From contig NC_041719.1 of the NCBI RefSeq assembly GCF_900700375.1, forward strand, positions 16,422,479 through 16,486,478: a stretch of 64,000 bases of DNA. The letters are read 5' to 3'. The stretch comes from Denticeps clupeoides. Lineage: Eukaryota; Chordata; Actinopteri; Clupeiformes; Denticipitidae. The notes beneath the pieces are model-generated. The model did not search any database, had not been told where the DNA came from, and saw nothing but the letters and a program-made list of their open reading frames with translations. Below, piece after piece: positions 1-13,372 of this stretch. The position numbers and the translations under genes are program-made. The number at the start of each line of letters is the position of its first letter. Position 1 is the first letter of the stretch.

Positions 1-301
1 AAGATGGGTTTTGAAGCAAACAAGGTAATATACAACTTCGTCCTTTTCTTGGCTGCTCCCATTAGGCGTTGCCACAGCGGATCAACCAGTATGGCTGTCC
101 ACACAAACAACTTGGGTAAAGTTTTACAACGGATGCCCTTCCTGACAGAACCCTCCCCATTTACCCAGGCCTGGGACCAGCACCAACAAATACATTGTCA
201 CATGCGTCCTCAGTGACTGGGTTTAACCTACATCTACATCTAAAATGGGGGGGGGGGGGGGGACTGAATGCATTGTTAAAATACCCATTTCAAACTATTT
301 A

Positions 302-4163
<3,862 letters not shown>

Positions 4164-4639
4164 GACCACACAGTGCAGCAGAATGAGGAGAGAGGGGGAA
4201 AAAGCAAACCAGGATGGGAAGAGAAGACACGCAGGAAGGCCGTGAAGGTGAAAAGGAAGAAGTGCGGAAATTTGAGGGGGGAAGAAAAGAGAAGGCAACG
4301 TTCAGAAAATAAAATGAGCCCTAGAATTGCAAAAAAACAAAAACAAAGATAGACGTCACGCTGATTACACACTGTACGGCGTCATATGATGGATGGATCT
4401 TCAAAATCAAATGACGTAATAATGGTCAACTAAAATTATATTGGTGAAGTTTTGGAAACAACGTTAAACTGGCTAAAAGCACGACTAAAACAATCATATT
4501 ACGTGACGTTTCGGTAAATTAATAAAGTAATGCACATTACAAAAGAATCACATAATGTCTTCTGAAAGCTGCCAGAAAAACGAGGTTTTGGGAGCATTCG
4601 TTCATTAAAGTAGTGCGCCTAATCAAGGACAGTAACTCT

Positions 4640-4980
4640 ACTGTAACTACTGTAATTTGTTCAGTCAGCTTTACTAAACTTTCTCTAAACTTGCCTTGCT
4701 AGCTAACAAGCTTGCTAACTGGTCAGCCGAAGAGCTAAATCCAGACTTAAAGGAACAGCCTGCGACATCCGGGCGACTCAAGGAAGACGAGACAGAGAAG
4801 CAACTCACCGAACTCGCGCAGGCTTTAATTAAAAACCACCCCCTGATCCACTATACGTCCAGAGATGCCTTCTATTCAACGGGACAAGGCGAGAGGGTGA
4901 GCTGCGACCTGGATAGAGCTAGCTTAGCAGCCGGCTACGCCGAGGGCCACGCCTACTTCTGGGTCACAGCTTTCCATTAA
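4640..4980 (-). promoter_or_regulatory. Probable pak2 promoter and non-coding first exon
   Basis: This stretch upstream of the pak2 start codon is richer in CpG than its surroundings. On the minus strand a good 5' splice site (TCG followed by GTGAGTTG) sits near 4806-4809, which would fit the end of an untranslated first exon. A 94-codon plus-strand open frame here has no recognisable domain and is most simply explained by GC-rich content. Intron 1 (about 4164-4800) otherwise shows nothing recognisable. The transcription start is inferred, not seen. Confidence 0.4.
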
Positions 4981-5214
4981 ACGTCAAAATAAAAGTCACG
5001 AGCTTTTCATTCGTTTCTGGTTTCCAGCACAAAGTCTCTTTTGCATAAGCCTTGGTTGATTGACATCACTGTTGTTTGAGCTTCACCAGGTTCAATTATG
5101 AAGAAAAAATCAAACAAACTGACACAACGAAATTTATTTACAATTGAACACAATTTAACAAACATACTCAGAACAAATATGAAAAATGTCAATGTTTTTT
5201 TTTTTTAATGTAAT

Positions 5215-6676
5215 TCAAAAAGTCCCATATTTCCAGATAGTTTGTGAGAGATATAAACTGCAGATAACTGTGATAGCTAATGTCCCACCACATACGGGCA
5301 ACGTCAAGGACAAGTCACCAACTGGCAAATCCAGAGTCACTGCTTTTGGTCCCTAAAGATGAAAAATGATACAGCCATTTACATTCATACATAGTCGTAT
5401 AATAGGTTTCTGTGCGTATCCGACACAAAGTATTGCAAAAATACCTGCAGGTTGTCAAACTCAATCCATGTGCAGAAACTATAATTTTTTGCTGTGCAAG
5501 GGGCTTCTATGACCTTGTGAGAGAGGCTGGAAAAAAGTGGTTTACCTTAAAGAAAAAGAAAGCAAAATACTAGTTTAGAGCCAATACATTTAGATTTTAA
5601 ATATATTCTGTTAGTTCATTGTGCATCCTAAAGAGAAAATGTCTTAAATCACTACCATTACATGTGTGTCTATTTTATGACAGATAAAACTCACAGATAT
5701 CTGACTTAAGAAGCAGTTTTGGAGGTTCAATCACCAATTGTTCCCACTTTCCAGATAAAGAAGGTCTATGGTAGCGGCCATGAAAGGGAACCACAGCCTG
5801 GAGATGCCAAGGCATTGTTGGATGTGAAGTAGGATACACAAAAGCAAAGAAAGCAGGAGACCAATAAGCTGGGGCCTCAAGGTCCACTTCTGAGTTAAGC
5901 AGCACCTTAAAAGAAAGACAAGACAGTTTATGAATTTAAAGGGAATTTTCAGGAATTCCTTTCAACATTCCTTGTCATTTGAGATTTAATATATAATAAA
6001 TAGTTTGAGATATACACGTGATGTGAAATTGAGAACACCTTATACTACTGATAAATTACAAAAAATTGGTACCTGTAATCCTGCATCTTTTTTTAGCGAT
6101 TCCAACTGGTAAACATCCATATAGATCCCACTGGGCAGCTTGTGAATCAGAAGAACCCGGAGATCAGCAGGAAGACCATTATCATGCCGAACAGAGTACA
6201 CAAGATCTCTAAAAAAATTATAATAAAATGAAAGATGCTTTACTTTATAAAGTTGCAAGGGGCAACAGCAATAACGAATCAGATGGGAACATGCAGTCTG
6301 ACACGGTTTTGTATTAGAAATTCTTTTTAACATTAGCGTAGCTTATTTAATTTTTAGATAAGAGATTAAAAAGCTTTTATTACGTCGAATCGAGTCATGA
6401 GGATGAAGAGGAGGCACAGACAGAACTCCTATAAAGCGAATACCTGTGAAAACCCCTTCTGTTCACATCCACGAGCAGCCTAAGTGAACGAAAGCCCTGC
6501 GCAGTGAAAGGACAGGCGTCGTGCTCTGTGAGATCAAACACAAATTTACAGGCTACTCGTGTAATGTCATCAATCTACTGCGTGGAAAGAACAGAAACGT
6601 ATGTATTTTAACCTCCAGTAGCAGCTTCACAAATCCCAAGCAACAGCATAAATAAACAAATGTACATGTTAATCAT
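5215..6676 (-). CDS. pigx: PIG-X, regulatory subunit of GPI mannosyltransferase I
   Basis: PIG-X is an ER type I membrane protein that stabilises PIG-M, which adds the first mannose to GPI anchors. Firm exons: 6073-6208, 5695-5905, 5445-5545 and 5215-5352 (stop 5217-5215), plus one ending at 6444. They encode RGFHRDLVYSVRHDNGLPAD, the family-typical HGRYHRP (PIG-X/Pbn1 domain), a C-terminal hydrophobic span (LAITVICSLYLSQTIW) and a KYGTF tail like the mammalian KYGHF. The N-terminus is the weak point. The best model joins a signal-peptide exon 6613-6676 (MINMYICLFMLLLGICEAAT) to 6444-6552 through a 60-nt intron, giving 252 aa, close to the human length as I remember it. The alternative acceptor at 6575 keeps frame but then needs another upstream exon. 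The gene is head to head with cep19 and ends about 1 kb from pak2. Confidence 0.85.
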
Positions 6677-7167
6677 CTCTAGCATTAGTTATTTCATTTG
6701 TCGTTGTGAAAAATCAGAAAGCGATATAAATGAAAGTTATTCTTCTCAAGTAAGACTGTAAATACGCCGTCCAACTCTGTCAACATATGGCTACGTTTTA
6801 GGTCCAGCATAAGCTGCCCTCAAATAAGCCAGTAAAGAAATTGGTTAAAACTAAGAATCTATATATATATAAACTCTCGTTTTTCTTAAAGAGGTATGGG
6901 CAGAACAGTTGTTCAGGAGCGGATTTTGTTTTCTTTATAAAAATTCTGACACTTTCAGGCAGTTGAATAGACAGCTCTGCAGCCTAGCAGCATTGGTGCG
7001 TTGCGTTCCGGTGAGAATATGTGGTCATTTTAAAACGTATTTATTTAGCTGTACGGATGGCGAGTATGTATTTTTGTTGGTGCAGGATTGTTGTCTGAGC
7101 CATAGCTACTCCTTGGCTTACTTCGCTTTCCACTGCTCAACAAATAACAGCCGATGGCACGCTAACT
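6677..7167. promoter_or_regulatory. Shared intergenic promoter region of pigx and cep19
   Basis: The two start codons face away from each other across 491 bp (pigx at 6676 minus, cep19 at 7168 plus), so this segment must hold both promoters or one bidirectional promoter. It is not strongly CpG-rich. An AT run near 6861-6871 is a simple repeat rather than a clear TATA box. No specific factor site is claimed. Confidence 0.5.
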
Positions 7168-8820
7168 ATGTCTTGCGCTGCTAAACGTTGCGGCGTGATA
7201 TTTCGTCCGCCTTCGGTCGTATTGATTTACGAAGACAAAGACACAAACAAGATGCGGCGAAGAATTATGCCGGTTCGGAACTTCTCGCAGTTTTCAGGTA
7301 ATTTTCATCTGAAAGTTTCTGCTCCGATTTCTACATTCGGTTAGAGATGGAAAACTAGCAAAAAAATAAACAAATCGATGAAAATGTTGCTAACCCACTC
7401 AGAGAGAGAGGGAGAGGAAAATATGTCATATATATATCTTATACGAATATATCTTTAAATATGTCTTGGTTGGTGTTATGAAACAGCACATTGACCCTGC
7501 ACTTTTCTACAAACTCCTAATAACATCACCCTCTCAGTAAACAGGCCTTTTTCACTTAAAACCACAAAGATAAAGCTGAGCTGTGCAGAATCCTCTGACT
7601 GTGTGTGATGTGTGTTATACACGACTAGTAGTGCTGCTGATGCTCCCATTTTTGGGCAGTGGTTTCCTAGAGGGTAAGGAATCGGACCCGTAATCAGAAG
7701 GTTGTGGGTTCGAATCCTGAATCGCCAAGGTACCACTCTGCAAAGCACCGACCCCACACAACTGCACTGTTTCACAATGACAATCACTTCACTTTCTACA
7801 ATGCATGGATGTCTTTGGATGCTCCAGTCAATATCTCTACAATACATGGATGTCTTTGGCATAGCATCAAAAGTCTAAATGTTCATAGTCCACTCAGTTA
7901 AAAAAACACACACATTTTGAGCATATTGAATAGAATATTGTCAATTTCTTATCAATTAAATAATTGGACCCCGATCAGTACCTGCTTACTGTACTCCAGG
8001 GTCACAGGTGCCAGAGTCCTTCTTGGGTAACTGGGCACAAGGCAGGACAAGGCATATTATGTTTGCAATATTTTCTTATTGGTTCATTGTATACTTGCAA
8101 TATTTGCAATACTTTGATCTGTAGCAGTTGCTAAAGCATTTCACTGCATATCATACCGTTTATGACTATGTATGTGAAAAATAGAATTTGAATTTGGACT
8201 CACCTTTGGTGAGGTGCCAGCCCACCACAGCACTCGTAACTGTTAAGTCGTTTAAAATAAATATATCTGGCTCATGTTTTGTTCAATATTCCTTTTTTTT
8301 TTTTTATTCTTATAAAATATATATCTTGTAATGTTAAGGCTTATATTCTCAAACTATTATCTTTAGATGTTGAAATTTTATTGTACGAGAATAAAAGAAC
8401 AATGCGTTACAAAGTAACCTGTGCTATAAATCACACAGTTCCTTTGTCTTTTTGTGTGTAGATTGTGGTAAAGCTGCGGAGCGGCTGAAACACAACGTAC
8501 GCCACAAGGACTATTTAGAGGATGTGTCCGTGGCTCAGCTGGAGAGGCTCCATACTCTTCTCAGAGACCACTTGATGGGCATCAGTCTGGAACAGAGCCT
8601 GGCTGCCCAGCGGACACAAGACCCAAACGAAGAAGACCTCAATAAACTTGGTGATGAAGAGCTGGCATGCAGGAAGGCTCAGATGGATGAACTGTTTGAA
8701 CGAAACCGGAAAAGGAAGGGAGATCCAGATTTTGTGTATGATCTGGAAGTAGATTTTCCCGATCAGGCAAAAAGAGAGACTTGTAGTTGGGATGAAGAGG
8801 AATCTGATGATGGTTTTTAG
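7168..8820 (+). CDS. cep19: Centrosomal protein of 19 kDa
   Basis: CEP19 is a mother-centriole and ciliary-base protein that, in mammals, works with CEP350/FGFR1OP and RABL2 to start intraflagellar transport. Two exons, 7168-7297 and 8462-8820, join in phase 1 to give 162 aa, the usual family size. Exon 1 encodes [20 protein letters not shown] and [14 protein letters not shown], both typical of the family. Exon 2 encodes the conserved coiled segment, the [13 protein letters not shown] block, [24 protein letters not shown] and an acidic tail ending SDDGF. The stop is TAG at 8818-8820. The start ATG is the first one in frame with the conserved N-terminus. The 1.16-kb intron carries a SINE and a LINE tail. 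The gene is convergent with ing5. Confidence 0.95.
7655..7797 (+). repeat. tRNA-derived SINE, copy 1 (internally shortened)
   Basis: The tRNA-like head carries a B box (GGTTCGAATCC near 7709), followed by the body words CGCCAAGGTACCACT and GCAAAGCACCG and the tail CACAATGACAATCACTTCAC. Copies at 23237, 25366 and 32660 share the same words, so this is one dispersed family. This copy lacks the CCCCGGGCGCC-to-CAGAGGACAC middle part seen in the others. It lies in the cep19 intron. Confidence 0.8.
8010..8205 (+). repeat. 3' end of a CR1/L2-type LINE
   Basis: The segment ends in words typical of fish LINE tails: AAGCATTTCACTGCATATCA, then TGACTATGTATGTG and a run reading GAATTTGAATTTG. There is no open frame left, so it is a 5'-truncated copy. 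It lies within the cep19 intron. Family assignment is from remembered repeat consensus and is approximate. Confidence 0.5.
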
Positions 8821-9965
8821 GGTCAATGAATGAATGAATCTCCAAACACGAAATTACAATTTTCCTCTTATCGGACATGTTTTTTAAAAGTCATGTTTGA
8901 ACTCACAAATATCATAAATGCTGCATTTATTGTTTTAATATTTTTGTGAAACACTGATACAAAAGGTACAGCCCTCCTCCAGAACTGGGAGCCGTGTGCC
9001 AGGCAGGGTACAATCACAGTAAAAATAACCAAACCTCTGTCTTGAAAAAGAACATTTCAGTAGTTGCCTTTTGATTCGCCTGATGATCATCAGGTTGACG
9101 TCGGTAACAAATGACAACAATTACAAATTCAAAGCAGAATTCAACATCAAGTCTGCAAATTAAAAAAAAGTATGTCCTGCTGCAAACTCTTTAACAAATG
9201 CTGATTCTTATTTTATTCTTCACATTTACATTTGGTCTCAAACACAGAAAGGAAAGTGTTGAGCTTTATATCTGGACATAATTTCACAACCCGTATTTAA
9301 ATTCAATGAAGAAAACAACAGCTCAGTAACAGCAGCAGACGTTTATGTGCTCGGTTATAATTATTACACAGTTAAGTCACTTTAGTTGACCGGGTCATTT
9401 TAAGTTTAAATATTCATAAAACTGAACATTATAGGACTGCTGTTCAGTGCTTAGAGTAGCCAGAACGGTGAACAACATTTCTCTGAAAGTTGTAAAGGTT
9501 TCCCCATTATAGTACATTCAAAACCAGTTAATTTGCTGTTCATTTGGATGGAGTAAATACATGTTTTCCTTTGGTTCAAGTCTATAGAAATGCTTTAAGT
9601 GCAATAGATGTGGAGTAGTTCAATTTTGAATCTAGACGTCCACTTTGGTGAGTGACAAAACTGCAATATATGGAGGCATAGGATAAAACTCTAAATAAAG
9701 CAACAATTAGATGTTAAATACAGGGATGAATTCAGTCAAGAAATAAGAAATATTGTTACTAGCAATATAGTAATTATGTACACTATCTGAGTCCCCACCC
9801 AAAACCTAATTTCAAGTACTTTTAGGGGAAAGAATAAAAATTCTCAATAATATTTTGTAATTATGTAAGGAAATAAGGTTGTATTTATATGTATAATATA
9901 TATATCACTATTTTCTACATAAACAAAATACATTTATATAAAAATTTGTTAACTTTATACAGATC
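8821..9965. other. Convergent 3' untranslated region between cep19 and ing5
   Basis: The stop codons of the two genes face each other across 1,145 bp. The stretch is AT-rich and has no open frame that resembles a protein. It is expected to hold both 3' UTRs. I see no repeat of known type here. Confidence 0.6.
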
Positions 9966-10550
9966 TTATTTTTTCTTCCGATCCTGGGTGCAACGAGGAC
10001 AAAACCTAAACGAAAGAGAATTTAGGAAATGTATGAACTTTATTGATAAACAAGACTGTCAGATTCAATATTATCTGCCTATGGATTCATAGAAAAATAT
10101 GTATTATTTCACTTACCATTTGCCTTTGGGTTTTGTGGTAAGATCAACACATGCAAAATGGAACCACTCTATTGGACACTGTTCAAAAAGTACATTGAAA
10201 CATTAATAAATGCAATTAGCAAATGGCACCATGCACTGAGGTACAGCAAGAAATCATATTATAAAGAAACCTACATCTGGATTATCACATCCAATCATTT
10301 CACCATATGAAACCTGGTGGCATAAGCAGTAGGTTGGCTCATTGGGATCAACTGGCATGTCTAAGACATCTGAGGGCTGTACAGACAAGAGCGAATCCCC
10401 AAAGTCTGGGCTGAAAACGAAGACGGCATATAATACAAGCTTATTCAGTCATATTTCAAAAATCAAGTCATTGGACAACTCTTACTTATTTTACGTTAAT
10501 ATTTTAATTCCAATTCTTCAATGTTAGTGCAACCTAGTTATTTGCAAAAA

Positions 10551-10601
<51 letters not shown>

Positions 10602-12204
10602 ATTTACCTTTTCATTTTTTTCTTTTTCGGAGAATCGTCATCTGACCCTTTTCTACCTCTAGCTTTTGGTCCTCGCTTATCTTTCAGTCCTCTTCCACTT
10701 TCTGCCAATGAGACCACAGAAGCCAATTAAAGCAACAAAAAAAACCCACAAACATTGGTTGGTTCTGTACCCACTCTTTATTGCACGGGCATCTGGACTC
10801 TCATAACCACTGAGGTCAAGCTTCTCTTTCAGTTCATTCTCAAAGCGTGCCAGATCTGCATCAAGCCGGCGAATGTGTTTGTCCACCTGGAGAGTGTGGT
10901 ATTTAGGCAATATTCACTGATCAATGATATTCAGCGACACTGCTTATTGACTAAAATACCTGTGTGCCTTTCAGAAACAATTGTTGACAACATATGATAG
11001 ATGTTAAATAATAGACATAATTCCATTCAGAATTACATATAAAAAAATGAATGGTGTTTAAACCACTTAATGGCAATAAAATAATTACCATTTCATATGT
11101 CTGCATAGCAAGCTGTACTTTGTCGTCGCTGTACTCTTTACACTTGCTGTAGGCATTCTGGATCTTCTGCAGATGCTCGACCCTCTGTTCAGATTCCAAA
11201 CTTCGGACACTGGCAATGTATTCTTCTGCCAATTTATCGATCTCCCCCTTTTTTTCTATATTCAATTGTAAAAATAGTTTATATTAAGTGGACAAAAACT
11301 GCACGGTGGTTGGGTTTTCCCGGACTAACCGCATCCTCATTTACCTTCAGTTCTACTATCCAGCTCCCTCATCAACGTGAAGTTCCTTTGGAGTTCACAG
11401 GGCAAGTTTTCAATGCCTAGATTGAAAGAGGAACACGTTTCTGTAACCCAGACAAAGGTGAACGATTTGCACAGCATATAAAACTGCTTTGTGCGACTGA
11501 CGCCTCGTGTTCTCTGGTGACCCCTGGAAGAACCGGGGTCGCCGACAGGCAGTAGACCGGAATTGTCCGGCGACTTTCCGTAGCCGCCTCATTCGGCCTG
11601 TGACGCACTTTCAAACGAACGATCCCGCCCTCTGTTTACTAGACGGCCAGCTGGGCTCGGGGAACTCGGCTAGCTGGCTACGAGCTAACTAGGTTCCCCC
11701 GAATCGCTGAAAATGAAAGCGAACACGGCGCTAACATTGACTGTGTGAAGAGTCCGAGTCTCGGACGATTTAATTCCCCTCAGAGAAGAAGTAAACGCCG
11801 AATCCGACGCCGCGCGTAGGGCTGCTGCTTCCTGGTCCACGAACTCGCACTTGAGCAGCTACGCAAGTTTCATTACCCGTGGATCAGTCACTCAAACTAG
11901 CACGCACAACACAGTCGTCCCAGCCCAACTTCGGGGTTACGACACAAAAAGGTTTTCGGGTATCGGACACAAAATTTGAGGTATAAAAGTATGGCTAAGC
12001 TAAGAAGCTACCCGGACAGCCTCGCTGTCAGGTCGCGGAACGCAAGAACGCCCGGCAGTCGCCAGTTTGTCCAAGCGGTTGGCTCACCAGTTAAATAACA
12101 TTAAATACAATGTTAAATAACGTCAAATAGAATGTTGCCCTCCTCGTTAGATTCGGTTACTACTCACTGTCGAGATAATGTTCAAGGTATATTGCAGTCG
12201 CCAT
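9966..12204 (-). CDS. ing5: Inhibitor of growth protein 5 (PHD-finger histone reader)
   Basis: ING5 reads H3K4me3 and targets the HBO1 and MOZ/MORF acetyltransferase complexes. Eight exons: 12168-12204, 11345-11416, 11089-11255, 10775-10886, 10608-10701, 10275-10410, 10117-10178 and 9966-10005. They total 720 nt, or 239 aa, the normal length. The N-terminal ING helix domain begins [13 protein letters not shown] and includes [20 protein letters not shown] and [17 protein letters not shown] basic nuclear-localisation stretch ([13 protein letters not shown], then SPKKKKMK) follows. The C-terminal PHD finger reads [19 protein letters not shown], then [20 protein letters not shown], ending DRKKK. 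CPIEWF and [10 protein letters not shown] favour ING5 over ING4. Start is the ATG at 12204-12202. A microsatellite sits in intron 5 directly beside exon 5. Confidence 0.96.
10553..10601. repeat. (AT)n(GT)n microsatellite
   Basis: A pure AT run is followed by a GT run. On the minus strand it lies just past the donor of ing5 exon 5 (which ends at 10608), so it is within the first few bases of intron 5. Confidence 0.95.
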
Positions 12205-13030
12205 GTTTTGAGTTTCACTCTTTATTTATTACTGTTGATTGTTTTGCCCCTGTTCTCGCCCGCGTGACGAGCGAGCAAATTGAAATTATTCCTTATTAAT
12301 AATTCATGACGACGTGTTTTGCCATTGGGCGACGGCGCCTTGTATTCGGTCTGCGCCGTCGTTGCGATTGGGCACCGTGTGGGTTTGGCTCATTTCGCCC
12401 CCAGGCCTGTGGAGGCGCTGCGGCTGCGCGACGTTTTCCGAACACGGCGCAGGTGACGGAGAGAGACAACCGCGCAAACGTGCATAACACACGGCAGCAA
12501 CCTTAAAACCTTCCCTTCAAACGGCGTGTTTCTAGAAGGCCGTGCCGCCAGAAGAGCGTAATAGAATTGTTCCAACAGAATTCTTGTCGGAATTTCTTCC
12601 CAGTGTACACATGCACAAACAAACAAATAAGTAGATAACTAGATGGGGGATTATTAATAGCGAATAACCGGTAACAAAGAAAAGCCGAGAAGTCGTCAGA
12701 AACAGTGTGCGCATGCGTGGCAGGGAAGGGTAGGATTGTTACACGGCTGGAAAAAACGACAAAACACTTCTGTGCACCACTTTTTGTGAATTGTTGCATT
12801 GTCCATGAAATTATTAAGCTTGATGATTTAAGATCGACGACCTGCTATGAAATGGCCCCGTTTGCGTTTAGAAACGGAAACCGACGCTCTGGATCGTTCT
12901 GACGTCGGTCGGCTGATGCTGACGTCACTGGCAGGGAGGTTCTGTTGTGGTTCCGCGTTCTGCGACCGCTGCTCGGAGGTATACTGTTTCTATCACATCG
13001 TTAGCGACACACAGCAGGAATTATAAAATG
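11560..13030. promoter_or_regulatory. CpG-rich bidirectional promoter region for ing5 and plekhb2
   Basis: The ing5 start (12204, minus) and plekhb2 start (13373, plus) diverge. CpG density is clearly raised across about 11560-13030, including the first intron of ing5. An inverted CAAT-type sequence (ATTGG) occurs near 12323 and another near 12368, both in the GC-rich core. Several open frames of 60-98 codons here run on both strands, as expected in GC-rich sequence, and none has a recognisable domain. The plekhb2 5' UTR exon probably ends near 13000-13110, but I could not fix it. Confidence 0.6.
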
Positions 13031-13372
13031 AGGTTAATTCACATTAAACATATCAACGAGTTATGGGGTAAGTTAAGAGAAGTGTTAAGTGGCGATAGCG
13101 AGCTTAGTTCGCTAAACAGGTAGGCTTTTAGTGAACCACTGTTGGTTGAGCTGTAGCGAGAACCGGGTGTTTAGAACTCGTTTCGACTTAGTTACTTCTC
13201 TCCCCTTTAAAATGTTTCATTGGTTACTTATGGCCTGTGTCATTGAGGGCTTTGCGCACAGACTGTTGGGGACTGTGATACTGCAGACACCAGATCGCAG
13301 CTTTGCCTTTTAAAGAAACCCCAGTTTACTCTCAGCATTTTCTGTCTTTGTCTTTAGTGATTGTCTCCAGGG

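Noticed and set aside
4696-4980. A 94-codon plus-strand open frame in the pak2 upstream region
   Set aside because: No domain, no splice context and a CpG-rich location upstream of pak2. It is better read as promoter or untranslated exon sequence on the other strand.
7655-7740. tRNA-like sequences with A and B boxes at several places
   Set aside because: They are heads of SINEs, followed by the same body and tail in each copy, and are not free-standing tRNA genes.
12296-12800. Several overlapping frames of 60-98 codons on both strands
   Set aside because: They lie in the CpG-rich ing5/plekhb2 promoter, show no family resemblance and have no splice support.
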